A program made the translations under genes and the position numbers. DNA of 64,000 nucleotides from Paenibacillus barcinonensis (lineage in GTDB: Bacteria; Bacillota; Bacilli; Paenibacillales; Paenibacillaceae), in NCBI RefSeq assembly GCF_003217495.1, contig NZ_QJSW01000007.1:62001-126000 (forward strand), in the 5' to 3' direction. The notes beneath the pieces are model-generated. The model did not search any database and was not told the origin of the DNA. It saw only the letters and a program-made list of their open reading frames with translations. Below, piece after piece: positions 52,646-61,595 of the stretch (position 1 is the first letter of the stretch; the number at the start of each line of letters is the position of its first letter).

Positions 52646-53740
52646 ATGATTATAGCTAAAGAAAAGGACGAAACGATCATCCTTATTCCATCTCTGGAAC
52701 CAGATGATAGACTTTTATCCTACGTACGTGAGTTACAAGAATATGGTTTTACAAAACTGGTAATTGTAGACGATGGATCCGGGAAGAATTACAAGCACAT
52801 TTTCGAATATTTGGAATATAATGGATGTTCCCTCCTGCATCATGCTGAGAATCGGGGAAAGGGTGAGGCGCTGAAGACGGGTTTCCGGTATATTGCCGAG
52901 CATTACGGTGATGCTCACTATGTTGTTACAGCGGATTCTGATGGACAGCATGCTGCGGAGGATGTGTATCGCATTGCACAGGAAGCCAAACGACGTCCGA
53001 ATGACTTACTGCTCGGTGTTCGGGATTTCAGTGCGGGTGACATTCCACCCAAGTCGTTGTTCGGAAATCGGATGACCTCCTTTATTTTTGCTCTGCTGTA
53101 TGGCAAGAAGCTGTCTGATACTCAGACGGGGCTTCGTGCGTTTAGTACAGGGCTGCTGCCCTTTATGCTGGATGTGCGCGGCAAGCGGTTTGAGTATGAG
53201 CTGCAGATGCTGATCTCCTGCATTCAGTCGGGGATTGCTATTCATACTGTACCTATTCAGGTCATCTATGAGAATGGTAATGCTGGCACGCATTTCAAAG
53301 CCATTCAGGATAGTACGCGGGTGATGGGTGTGCTGTTCTCGAATTTCTTTCGATTTATATCATCGTCGGTGGCTAGCTCTGTGGTGGATTTGGGCATTGC
53401 CTGGTTTTTAATTGATTCACTACGCCCGATTATGGGAGATCAGCATTATTTACGAATTCTGCTTGCTACCGTGATTGCACGTGTGATATCCATCGTGATG
53501 AACTATGTACTGAACCGACATTTTGTGTTTCGCAAGGAAGACAGCAGGGGCAGTCTATGGCGTTATCTAACATTGTGCGGTCTCATCATTGTACTGTCGA
53601 GCACCGGTGTATATTTATTCCATACCTTACTCCAGGTTGACGAGAAAGCGGCGAAGTTTGTCTGTGACGCTCTTCTGTTCCTGCTAAGCTTTCAACTGCA
53701 GCGGAGGTGGGTATTTGCAGCAAGGAGGAAGCGGGAGTAG
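52646..53740 (+). CDS. Family 2 glycosyltransferase fused to GtrA-like membrane domain
   Basis: A 364-residue protein. The N-terminal 225 residues are a dolichol-phosphate-mannose-synthase-like GT2 (VIVDDGSGKNY, HHAENRGKGEALKTGF, TADSDGQHAAEDV, SDTQTGLRAF). The C-terminal part (about 235-355) is a four-helix GtrA-like domain (FFRFISSSVASSVVDLGIAWFL, NYVLNRHFVF). This build is seen in enzymes that make and flip polyprenyl-phosphate sugars. It is the first gene of a polysaccharide operon; its stop overlaps the next start by one base. Confidence 0.88.
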   Translation: MIIAKEKDETIILIPSLEPDDRLLSYVRELQEYGFTKLVIVDDGSGKNYKHIFEYLEYNGCSLLHHAENRGKGEALKTGFRYIAEHYGDAHYVVTADSDGQHAAEDVYRIAQEAKRRPNDLLLGVRDFSAGDIPPKSLFGNRMTSFIFALLYGKKLSDTQTGLRAFSTGLLPFMLDVRGKRFEYELQMLISCIQSGIAIHTVPIQVIYENGNAGTHFKAIQDSTRVMGVLFSNFFRFISSSVASSVVDLGIAWFLIDSLRPIMGDQHYLRILLATVIARVISIVMNYVLNRHFVFRKEDSRGSLWRYLTLCGLIIVLSSTGVYLFHTLLQVDEKAAKFVCDALLFLLSFQLQRRWVFAARRKRE

Positions 53741-56031
53741 TGCAAAACGAGAAAAGACAAAATGTTTTTTTCATCATCACGATGATTCTTATGACAATCT
53801 ATCTGGTCTGGCGTACGTTCTTCACGCTCCCTTGGGGAGAAGGGGTGCTGAATGTTATTTTTGGCATGCTGCTTATTATGGCAGAGACGGTTACGGTAGG
53901 TACGACATTTGAATTATTTTTTCAAAAGATGCAGAAGAAACGGGCGCAGCTCGATTTCCCGGTCATCCCGGACGAATATTATCCGCACGTCGATGTGTTT
54001 ATTGCTACACATAACGAGCCCGTCGATCTTTTATATAAAACGGTGAATGCCTGTACGTTTATGGATTATCCCGACAAATCCAAGGTACACATTTACCTGT
54101 GTGACGATGGTGCCAGACCTGCAGTGGAGGAGCTGGCGAAGCAGTTTGGCGTAGGATATCTGGGGTTCCCCGGCAACAAGGATGCCAAATCGGGCAACCT
54201 GAACAATGCGCTGAGCAAGACGTCTTCTCCGCTGATTGCGACCTTTGATGCGGATATGATTCCACAACACACATTTCTGATGAAAACCGTTCCGTATTTC
54301 CTGCTATCCACCTTTATAGAGGAAAACGGACAATGGCGACTCCGGCGTGAGGATGAGATGGACCCTACCTTCAAGCTTGGACTGGTGCAGACACCTCAGA
54401 GTTTCTATAACCCGGACCTGTTCCAGTTTAATCTGTATGCGGAGCAGGGGATTCCGAATGAGCAGGATTTCTTCTCGCGAGAGGTTAACATTTTGCGTAA
54501 TGCGTCCAATGCCGTAGCCTATACAGGCAGTAATACAGTGATTTCCCGGCAAGGCATGGTGGATATCGGCGGCTTCCCGCTCAATACGATTACAGAAGAT
54601 TTTGAGACAAGCATACGTCTGCAGCAGGAAGGTTATATTACGTATGCCACGCAGGAGGTTCAGGCTGCGGGTCAGACGACAACCACGATTCCGAGCATGA
54701 TCAAGCAACGCATCCGCTGGGCAAGGGGAATTATTCAAAGTTTGCAAAACACACGTGCACCATTCTCCAGAAAGCTGCCTTTCTGGACGAGGGTGACGTA
54801 TGTGAGCAGCTTTTTGTATTGGTGGTCGTTTTTTAATCGGCTGGTCTTTATTCTGTCTCCGATTTTGTTTGCGCTGTTTGATTTTCAGATCGTGAATACA
54901 ACCTTTTGGCAGATTCTGATCTTCTGGCTGCCGTCGTATTTCTTCTATAGCTTGTCGATGCGTTATCTGTCCAGCAACATACGGAATCAGCGCTGGAGTC
55001 AGGTTATTGATACAATCTTCATGCCTTATCTGATCTGGCCGGTCATTCTCGAAACGGTCGGCATCCGTGAGCGGAAGTTCAAGGTGACGAACAAAAGCCG
55101 TTCCACCGGACGCGAGTGGATTGCCTCGATGAAATATGCGTTGCCGCATATTTTGCTGCTCTTGCTGTCGATTGCCGCTATCGTCCGATATGTTAATGGC
55201 AAGTATGGTATCGCATTGTTTTTCAGCAGTATTATTATCTTCTGGCTTGTTCACAATATGATTGCGCTGCTTTACGCGCTGTTCTTCATGATCGGACGCC
55301 GGGCATACCGGGAGAATGAGCGTATTCGCGCACAGGAGCATGTAACGATTGGATATCCAGACAGTACCCTTCGCTACGAGGGAAGAACGGTTGATTTATC
55401 CGAGAATGGCATTGCCTTCTATGTGCCGTACCCGATCTACTTGCCGGAGCAGAAGACGATCTCTCTGGTTGTGAAATCGGAGCGATATGAGGCGAATCTC
55501 GAGGCTGTCATTGTATATGTCAAAGCGGATGGAGACGGCTGGCGTTACTCAGCAACCGTCCATACGATCAGTGAAACAGACAACCGTAACTATATGCAGC
55601 TGATCTATGATCGGAAGCACTCGCTGCCGGAGCAGATGAATCTGTGGGATACCGCGTATGATGATATGATGCGCAACGTGAAAAAACGGATTGTACGACA
55701 GAAATCAGATCAGCGGAAGATGCCACGGCTTTCCCTTCATCTTCCTGTGACGTTCACCAACCATGCGAGCTGCACACTGCTCAGCTTTAACTATCGTTTC
55801 TTCTCTGCGACGAGTCTGCAGGGTAACATCACAGAGGGGTCAGAGGTTACTTTTTATACGTATAGTAATATCGAAGTGATCTTGAAGCATACGGGAAAAA
55901 CAACGGCGAACAAACGTGAAGTGCTTCTCTCCGTAGAGAATATAGACGAGATCCTGGGGCGTGGTTTGATTGATCAATTGCTAAGTGATTTGATTCATCC
56001 ACAAACCGAGCGGTTCACCAAAGAGGGTTAG
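53740..56031 (+). CDS. Cellulose-synthase-like processive glycosyltransferase with PilZ domains
   Basis: About 763 residues, GTG start in TAGTG behind AAGGAGGA. Two N-terminal helices, a GT2 domain (CDDGARP, FDADMIPQH, ITEDFETSIRLQQEG, QRIRWARGI) and about five C-terminal helices match the BcsA/BgsA architecture of processive beta-glycan synthases. A PilZ domain follows at about residue 520 with RRAYR upstream and DLSENGIAF (D-x-S-x-x-G), so binding of cyclic di-GMP is likely. A second PilZ-like unit (RKMPRLSLHLPV) lacks the D-x-S-x-x-G loop. The product is unknown; cellulose-like or another beta-glucan is possible. Confidence 0.9.
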   Translation: MQNEKRQNVFFIITMILMTIYLVWRTFFTLPWGEGVLNVIFGMLLIMAETVTVGTTFELFFQKMQKKRAQLDFPVIPDEYYPHVDVFIATHNEPVDLLYKTVNACTFMDYPDKSKVHIYLCDDGARPAVEELAKQFGVGYLGFPGNKDAKSGNLNNALSKTSSPLIATFDADMIPQHTFLMKTVPYFLLSTFIEENGQWRLRREDEMDPTFKLGLVQTPQSFYNPDLFQFNLYAEQGIPNEQDFFSREVNILRNASNAVAYTGSNTVISRQGMVDIGGFPLNTITEDFETSIRLQQEGYITYATQEVQAAGQTTTTIPSMIKQRIRWARGIIQSLQNTRAPFSRKLPFWTRVTYVSSFLYWWSFFNRLVFILSPILFALFDFQIVNTTFWQILIFWLPSYFFYSLSMRYLSSNIRNQRWSQVIDTIFMPYLIWPVILETVGIRERKFKVTNKSRSTGREWIASMKYALPHILLLLLSIAAIVRYVNGKYGIALFFSSIIIFWLVHNMIALLYALFFMIGRRAYRENERIRAQEHVTIGYPDSTLRYEGRTVDLSENGIAFYVPYPIYLPEQKTISLVVKSERYEANLEAVIVYVKADGDGWRYSATVHTISETDNRNYMQLIYDRKHSLPEQMNLWDTAYDDMMRNVKKRIVRQKSDQRKMPRLSLHLPVTFTNHASCTLLSFNYRFFSATSLQGNITEGSEVTFYTYSNIEVILKHTGKTTANKREVLLSVENIDEILGRGLIDQLLSDLIHPQTERFTKEG

Positions 56032-56042
56032 GAGAGATAGAC

Positions 56043-57902
56043 ATGCTGTTTTTGCTTCAACTTGTGATGGGCATTTTACTCATCGTGTCGATGGTCGGCT
56101 ATATGCAGTTTGTCCGTAAAGTCATGTCCATCCGGTGGGAGTTTATTCCGATATTTGTGTTCTCGGCTATTGCCTGTATCGTCTATTTTGCCGGGTTGGC
56201 AGGGCAGCTCTTTCCGGGCAGTATAATTTTGCTGATGGGGGGATTGCTGCTGTTCAGAGGCGGAGTAATTCGAGCTTTGTATCAGAGCAAACGTGGGGCA
56301 GGGTCACTATCCTTTTCGTTATTTCAGCTAAGTTTCCTGAGCGGGGTCTTCATCTTTCTGATCATTCTGTTTCAGACGGAACTGACACACTACGATAATT
56401 TCTCACACTGGGCGATTGTCGTGAAGGATATGCTTAGCACCAATGCGTTTCCTACGCCGGACTCTGATCTGATTGAGTTTAAAAACTATCCGCTCGGCAC
56501 CTCATCGTTTATCTATTATATTTGCCGGTTTATGGGACATGGTCAGCCGATCATGCTGCTGGCGCAGGGACTGCTGATCTTCTCATGTTTCTATGCGATG
56601 TTTGGAATTGTGTCGGAGAAAAAAAGATTTCTGCTGTATGCCTTCCTGGGATTCGGCTTGTCCACCTTGTCTTTTTTCAACCTGACGATTCGTATCACCA
56701 ACCTGCTGGTTGATTTCCTGCTTCCGATCTATGCTTTGGCAATGATAGCCGCTATATACCAGTATCGTCATGATATTATGCGAGCTTGTCTCATCATTCT
56801 TCCGTTGGCAGGCATGTTAACCATTATCAAAAGCACAGGTATTATTTTTGCGGCCATCGGCTTGATTTTTCTTGTTTATATGTGGCTCGCTCACAAGCAA
56901 CGCTCTAACTGGAAGGTGGGTCTTGCTGTACTTGGTACGATTGCAGGGTCACTGTTACCTTATTTCAGCTGGAGCTGGCGTATGGCAACGGTATTCCACG
57001 GGGTGAACAACAAGTTTGAGGGGGCTTCCGCAGCGCTTAAAGCAGGCAAAACAGCAGAGCAGAAGTGGGAGATTCTGGTGTTGTTCCTGAAATCCAGCGT
57101 AGATATCACGACCAGACCCGTGTTGGGTCTTGTTATCTTTCAGATTGCGGCGATTGCGGCCTCCATTGTGGCTTATGTGGTGCTGAAGAAGAAGTGGAAT
57201 CTGTGGAAAGTACTGATTGCACTCGATGTAGTGGTTATCCTGTATTACGCCGGTATTTTGGCGCTGTATCTGTTCTCCATGCCACTGGATGAAGCGATCC
57301 GGCTGGCCGGGTATGAGCGTTATGCATCAAGTATTGTCGTTCTGTTCGCAGGTGGGTTGGTGCTCTGTGCTGCCGTAGATATTGAGCGTACATTTCATTA
57401 TCGCATTGGTGAGGTGCCTGATCATCAGGCATTCAAGTCGGTGCAGTCCAAGAGGCGATACCAACAGGGAATTATCGCCTGTACGGCACTCGCCGCTACT
57501 ACGCTTCTGTCGGAATACAATGGTATGATCTCGATTACCAAAACATATGATAAAACACTCCCATATGAAGTCCATACGGTGACGGGGGATCGTTGGTATA
57601 CGGGCGGCAAGGAGGATATGAACCGATATCTGTTCTACGGATCAGATCGCGAGCAGCAGGTGACCAGCTATTACATGCAATATGTCGGTCGATATTTCCT
57701 GTACGCACCGAATGTGGACGGTATCGTGCTGTTCTACGAGGATAATATGGACAACTTGCTGAGTAATTACGATTACCTGGTGGTGGTTGAGACCGATCTT
57801 AACGCCAAATGGCTGCTGAAGAAACACTACGGCATTGATATGCAAAAAGGAATCTATAAAATCACCCGTTCTGGTGATCAAATTGTGCTGACGCTGACGT
57901 GA
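56043..57902 (+). CDS. Polytopic membrane protein of the polysaccharide operon
   Basis: A 619-residue protein with about 12-13 hydrophobic helices followed by a C-terminal soluble domain of about 120 residues (NRYLFYGSDREQQVTSYYMQYVGRYFLY). An extracytoplasmic loop after helix 3 has TELTHYDNFSHWAIVVKDML, whose acidic pair resembles the active site of GT-C glycosyltransferases. No exact family recognised. ATG follows GGAGAG, 11 bases after the synthase stop, so it is cotranscribed. It may add sugars to, or export, the polymer. Confidence 0.7.
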   Translation: MLFLLQLVMGILLIVSMVGYMQFVRKVMSIRWEFIPIFVFSAIACIVYFAGLAGQLFPGSIILLMGGLLLFRGGVIRALYQSKRGAGSLSFSLFQLSFLSGVFIFLIILFQTELTHYDNFSHWAIVVKDMLSTNAFPTPDSDLIEFKNYPLGTSSFIYYICRFMGHGQPIMLLAQGLLIFSCFYAMFGIVSEKKRFLLYAFLGFGLSTLSFFNLTIRITNLLVDFLLPIYALAMIAAIYQYRHDIMRACLIILPLAGMLTIIKSTGIIFAAIGLIFLVYMWLAHKQRSNWKVGLAVLGTIAGSLLPYFSWSWRMATVFHGVNNKFEGASAALKAGKTAEQKWEILVLFLKSSVDITTRPVLGLVIFQIAAIAASIVAYVVLKKKWNLWKVLIALDVVVILYYAGILALYLFSMPLDEAIRLAGYERYASSIVVLFAGGLVLCAAVDIERTFHYRIGEVPDHQAFKSVQSKRRYQQGIIACTALAATTLLSEYNGMISITKTYDKTLPYEVHTVTGDRWYTGGKEDMNRYLFYGSDREQQVTSYYMQYVGRYFLYAPNVDGIVLFYEDNMDNLLSNYDYLVVVETDLNAKWLLKKHYGIDMQKGIYKITRSGDQIVLTLT

Positions 57903-57986
57903 GTGTAAGCTTCTTTACGAAGTTGTCACCCATGCGGGGAAAATAAAATCGCGGTCTATGCCATGTTACATGGCTAGAGGGAGTAA

Positions 57987-58029
57987 TAAATAAAGGCGCA
58001 CTCACGGATTGTGAGCAGCGCCTTTATTA
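57987..58029. terminator. Bidirectional terminator after the polysaccharide operon
   Basis: ATAAAGGCGC...CTCAC and GTGAG...GCGCCTTTAT form a long stem with one bulge; T-rich on both ends. Confidence 0.8.
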
Positions 58030-58053
58030 TGGTGTGCTTATGTCAGGTTATCA

Positions 58054-58905
58054 TTACTGTGATCCGAGCTTGCGGATAAATGCCTGTAAATTGTCTGTCA
58101 GGAACGTGTTGTTTGTTGAATTCAGCTGAGCGATGATATCCTGAACCGTACTGGCAAATGAGCTCAGACGAGTCGTATCCGCATGCTCAAATCTGTTCCG
58201 CGCAGGTAGACTGCCTGAGGGCTGAGTGGCTGCCTCACGATATTCCTTCAACCATTCCTGATTAGTAGATGCCTTCTTCGCAAAATCCGTAAGAATGCGG
58301 CTCCAGTCCTTCCCGTTTACAATGGCATCCTGAAGTTTATTGAAGGTATCAGGCTGGAACTTGCGCATCATGTAATTGAGGTCAACATAATCTTCCGGTG
58401 CACCTACAGGTTTTTGGGGCGGAGTGGCGTATTGGATTTGTTTGGTTTCAGGGTTGATCGTTCTTGTAGTGGAGATGGCTCCAATCTGACGAATTGTATC
58501 CATAAATGCTGCTGCCTGATCGCCCTTCATGTAGTTATCCGCTATGTATTTGGCTTGTGCAAGACCCAGTTCGAGTAATGCGGATCGTTGGTCTTCTTCT
58601 GTAACATCGGTAATGAAATTGGACTGAATGATGCCGTATACCGCCTCTCTCACCTCTGGAGACTGATCCTGGAGGGAACGCTCCAGCGATTCATTGATCT
58701 GCACGGTACCAAAATAGCGTGCCGCATGATTCACGACATCAGACGAGGCCAGCTGTCTGGAAGCGGTGCTGATCTCTACGGTATCTGTGTTATGGGACAA
58801 GTCCAATTTTCCTGAGACCATCGTTGGTTGATCTGCACGCTCTGTCGGTGGTCTGGATTGAATGTATGCTTTGAGATCAAACAGAGTTGTGTGTTGAACC
58901 TTCAT
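58054..58905 (-). CDS. Unknown soluble protein
   Basis: A 283-residue protein without signal peptide or membrane segments. The opening contains SHNTDTVEISTASRQLAS, a stretch like that near the start of FlgM and some flagellar proteins, but the remainder (helical, ALLELGLAQAKYIADNYM, DLNYMMRKFQPDTFNKLQDAIV) is not recognised. GGGG lies about 12 bases upstream of the ATG. A link to motility is only a guess. Confidence 0.65.
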   Translation of the reverse strand: MKVQHTTLFDLKAYIQSRPPTERADQPTMVSGKLDLSHNTDTVEISTASRQLASSDVVNHAARYFGTVQINESLERSLQDQSPEVREAVYGIIQSNFITDVTEEDQRSALLELGLAQAKYIADNYMKGDQAAAFMDTIRQIGAISTTRTINPETKQIQYATPPQKPVGAPEDYVDLNYMMRKFQPDTFNKLQDAIVNGKDWSRILTDFAKKASTNQEWLKEYREAATQPSGSLPARNRFEHADTTRLSSFASTVQDIIAQLNSTNNTFLTDNLQAFIRKLGSQ

Positions 58906-59017
58906 TCATAAACACCCCTATTCGTAAAATGATTTCAATGATGATGTTCACATCATATGTGTCTCTTCTTGTTATCGGAATAATATTCCATATTTTGAAT
59001 AGATATGGACTTAAAAA

Positions 59018-59050
59018 AGCAACGAACGGTTTCGTTAACCGCTCGTTGCT
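59018..59050 (-). terminator. Terminator of the secreted-protein gene
   Basis: On the minus strand AGCAACGAGCGGTT and AACCGTTCGTTGCT form a stem followed by TTTTTTAA. Confidence 0.8.
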
Positions 59051-59064
59051 CTGCTCATTTCGAT

Positions 59065-60528
59065 TTAACCGCCGTAGATACTGTATGCAAAATGATAAAC
59101 AATATCTGAATCATTGGCACTTGGGCGATTCGTGACCTTCGCTGCCACGGCACAAAGATCATAATAGTGTGTAAAGCTTATAGCGCCAGGCAAGTATTGA
59201 CTGAGGCTTCCAGCAGAAGGGGGGAGGGATAAGGTGGCGGTGAACTGTCCGCTGCTGTTGGTCATCACTTTGGCGCTTCGATAGCGATTGTTGCTGCTTT
59301 CAGACCAGGCATCATTGATCCAGATGACTTCGACTTCTGCATTGGCAACAGCGTAGTTATCCGAGGTTGCGGCAACGCCGGTTACTGTGAAGCTATTTCC
59401 TGTAATCCGATAGTAACGGCCATAAGCGTAAGAGGGATAATCGTTAGGGCCCCCGTTGGAGTTGTACCCTGTGATCACCACCTTATCTGCACGTAATACA
59501 GGTTGAAGATGCAGTGAATAGTTGTTATCCGAATAAGCGTTTGTTGTATAGACCTTTAAATAATACGTACCAGTACCGAGAGACACATTGCCGTTCACAA
59601 CAGGCATCAGGGCCATGCGATTGTTGCTTAACGCACCATATAACTCTGCTTTGTATCCGTTTGTGGTAGAGGCCTGATCCAGCGTGATGCGCATGGCATC
59701 ATAGTTTCTGCTTTCAGGAACGGTAATTTTGTACCAATCCTGGTCGATCTCCGAATTAATGGAGCGGGTTGCAAGTGTAGAGCCACCAGCGGCGATCGTG
59801 AGCGGATAGGCACGAAGTGCGTTCTCGTCTGTCTCATAGGCATCATACGTCGAGCTTGTGGAGACAGTCAGGATAAACGGCTCGTTAATGCTGCCGCCAA
59901 CCTTGCCGTAGGCTTCTATTAAGTAAGCCTTGGCACTCGAGGTGTTATTCTTTGTGCCTACATTTTCAGATAAAGTTCGGGGTCCGGTTCCATCATTAAT
60001 CAGGTATGTTCCATAGATGGAGTAATCAATTGGATTCGGATTTAAGTTGCCTGTAGACATATCAAATTCATATAGATAGAGATCATAGTCGAGCTGTGCA
60101 GATGCCGGATTATCCATCTGTACTTGCAGAATATGTCCGGGCTGTACATAGACAGGGTATAGGGTGGTGGAGGTTCCTTCCTCCTGTATGTAGCCCGTAT
60201 ATGTCGTTGTCTCTGCTGCGGCGGACGTGTTCACCGATTGTGGAGCGGAGAGCAGGCTCTGTTCCTTATGCATCTTGGAAGTGGAAGCGCTATTATTCAG
60301 GTTCACGGGAGCGTTGAACTGGTGCTCCTCCATTCTGGAAGAATCCAGTGCTGTGGGGGTCTGAGTCAGTTCAGTGATGATTTCCTTATCTGGCTGTACC
60401 ACCTGCTCTGTGATGCGTTTCTCTGGCAAATCCATCTCATCAGCATCATTGTTAGCTGAAGCGTTGAAGCCAAAAGCAAAGGTAAGAAACAGATTCAGGA
60501 CGATGACCATGGAGAGTGTCTTTTTCAA
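59065..60528 (-). CDS. Secreted protein with pre-peptidase-like beta domains
   Basis: About 487 residues. I choose TTG 60528 (Leu-Lys-Lys-Thr) because GAGAGGAG lies 7 bases upstream; the longer frame to 60582 has none. A signal peptide covers about 1-27 (cleavage near ASA-NN). A long Thr/Ser-rich segment follows. Two regions resemble bacterial pre-peptidase C-terminal domains (SEIDQDWYKITVPESRNYDAMRITLD and LGTGTYYLKVYTTNAYSDNNYSLHL). The C-terminus looks like an Ig-like beta domain (AVANAEVEVIWINDAWSESS). No catalytic motif seen; probably an exported structural or accessory protein. Confidence 0.75.
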   Translation of the reverse strand: MKKTLSMVIVLNLFLTFAFGFNASANNDADEMDLPEKRITEQVVQPDKEIITELTQTPTALDSSRMEEHQFNAPVNLNNSASTSKMHKEQSLLSAPQSVNTSAAAETTTYTGYIQEEGTSTTLYPVYVQPGHILQVQMDNPASAQLDYDLYLYEFDMSTGNLNPNPIDYSIYGTYLINDGTGPRTLSENVGTKNNTSSAKAYLIEAYGKVGGSINEPFILTVSTSSTYDAYETDENALRAYPLTIAAGGSTLATRSINSEIDQDWYKITVPESRNYDAMRITLDQASTTNGYKAELYGALSNNRMALMPVVNGNVSLGTGTYYLKVYTTNAYSDNNYSLHLQPVLRADKVVITGYNSNGGPNDYPSYAYGRYYRITGNSFTVTGVAATSDNYAVANAEVEVIWINDAWSESSNNRYRSAKVMTNSSGQFTATLSLPPSAGSLSQYLPGAISFTHYYDLCAVAAKVTNRPSANDSDIVYHFAYSIYGG

Positions 60529-60866
60529 AGTGTAAACTCCTCTCTTCTTATAATTATTTGCTACAATTCTATAATATACCATTTATGTCGGGTTGTTAAG
60601 TGAAGAATTCTTGTCTGTGCATCTAGTAGTTGAATCGACAAAAGAAGATTTCTATGATAGGCTGTAGGCATCCCAAGGGCATTCTACTATTTCCAGTAGA
60701 GTGCCTTACTGTATATTTTGGGATTTTTACATTTAATGTATTACAAAAATTATTCGGTGCAGTGTGGAGGTGGTGATGCTATGTTTCTCTCTTTAGCCCC
60801 CTTAGGGGATCGGTGGTTGATGAAAAGTGTACCCAATATCATTGAATGCAGAGGAGCGAACATAGC
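60529..60866. other. Divergent promoter region of the secreted protein and L25/Ctc genes
   Basis: About 340 bases. A perfect-looking hairpin AAGGGCATTCTACT/AGTAGAGTGCCTTA (60675-60708) without a T-run lies in the middle, and TAGCCCCCTTAGGGG appears near 60795. No gene was found. A sigma-B type promoter for ctc was looked for and not convincingly seen. Confidence 0.4.
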
Positions 60867-61412
60867 ATGACTACTTATATCCAAGCGGAGAACCGCATCA
60901 AATTAAAACCATCCAGGCTTCGGAAATTGCGCGAGTCTGGCCGTCTGCCAGCTATTGTTTTCGGAAGAAACACAGCAAATGAGATGATCCATATACCTTC
61001 AATTCAATTTCAGAAATGGTTGAAGCAAGGTGCATCCGGGTTCATTGAGCTGCAGTTTGAAGGAAAGCCCTCACTTACCGTGCTGCTGGAGGATCTGCAG
61101 CGTGATCCGGTTACAAAGGATTTGATTCACGTCGATTTTCAGCAGGTACAGACCGGTGAGGTGCTGCGCACGAAGATTCCTGTGAAGTTTAATGGAACCC
61201 CGGCGGGCACGAGGCAGGGCGGGGTTGTGCAGATTCAGCTGGCTGCCATTGAAGTCGAGGCGTTGCCAGGCCATTTGCCAGCAGTGGTGGAGTTTGATAT
61301 TAGCGGCATGGAACTTGGAGAAACACTTCATGTGAAGGATGCCGCGTTTGCACCGGGAGTCACCGTTATTTCAGAAGGCAACGAATCACTTCTCTCTGTG
61401 GTTAAACCGTAA
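60867..61412 (+). CDS. ctc: 50S ribosomal protein L25 / general stress protein Ctc
   Basis: A 181-residue two-domain L25. The N-terminal 5S-rRNA-binding part (LRKLRESGRLPAIVFGRN, VLLEDLQRDPVTKDLIHVDFQQV) is followed by the TL5/Ctc C-terminal domain (EVLRTKIPVKFNGTPAGTRQGGVVQ ... LPAVVEFDISGMELGETLHV). ATG 60867 follows AGAGGAG; the open frame to 60846 is not supported. Expected on the ribosome, binding 5S rRNA. Monocistronic with a terminator. Confidence 0.92.
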   Translation: MTTYIQAENRIKLKPSRLRKLRESGRLPAIVFGRNTANEMIHIPSIQFQKWLKQGASGFIELQFEGKPSLTVLLEDLQRDPVTKDLIHVDFQQVQTGEVLRTKIPVKFNGTPAGTRQGGVVQIQLAAIEVEALPGHLPAVVEFDISGMELGETLHVKDAAFAPGVTVISEGNESLLSVVKP

Positions 61413-61470
61413 TGCATAGCTCACCTAAACAATAGATTTCGATCAAGTCAACTTCATTCAAATTCAATGT

Positions 61471-61506
61471 AATACCTCAGCTAACCTAGCTGGGGTATTT
61501 TGATTT
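61471..61506 (+). terminator. Terminator after L25/Ctc
   Basis: AATACCTCAGCTA and TAGCTGGGGTATT form a 13-bp stem with one mismatch and a T-rich end. Confidence 0.8.
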
Positions 61507-61595
61507 CCTTTTTATTCTGTTTTTATTCTTGTCTGCACCCGCTTTTTAACTTAATCTATCTAAATAAAATACTTGTGCTGAAAAGGGGGAGCAGC

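Noticed and set aside
53707..53739. ATG start for the cellulose-synthase-like gene within the preceding gene
   Set aside because: The GTG in TAGTG at 53740 has AAGGAGGA at ideal spacing; the upstream ATG has none.
60529..60866. Sigma-B promoter for ctc
   Set aside because: A GTTT and a GGGGAT exist near 60783-60810 but the spacing and -10 do not fit the consensus well.
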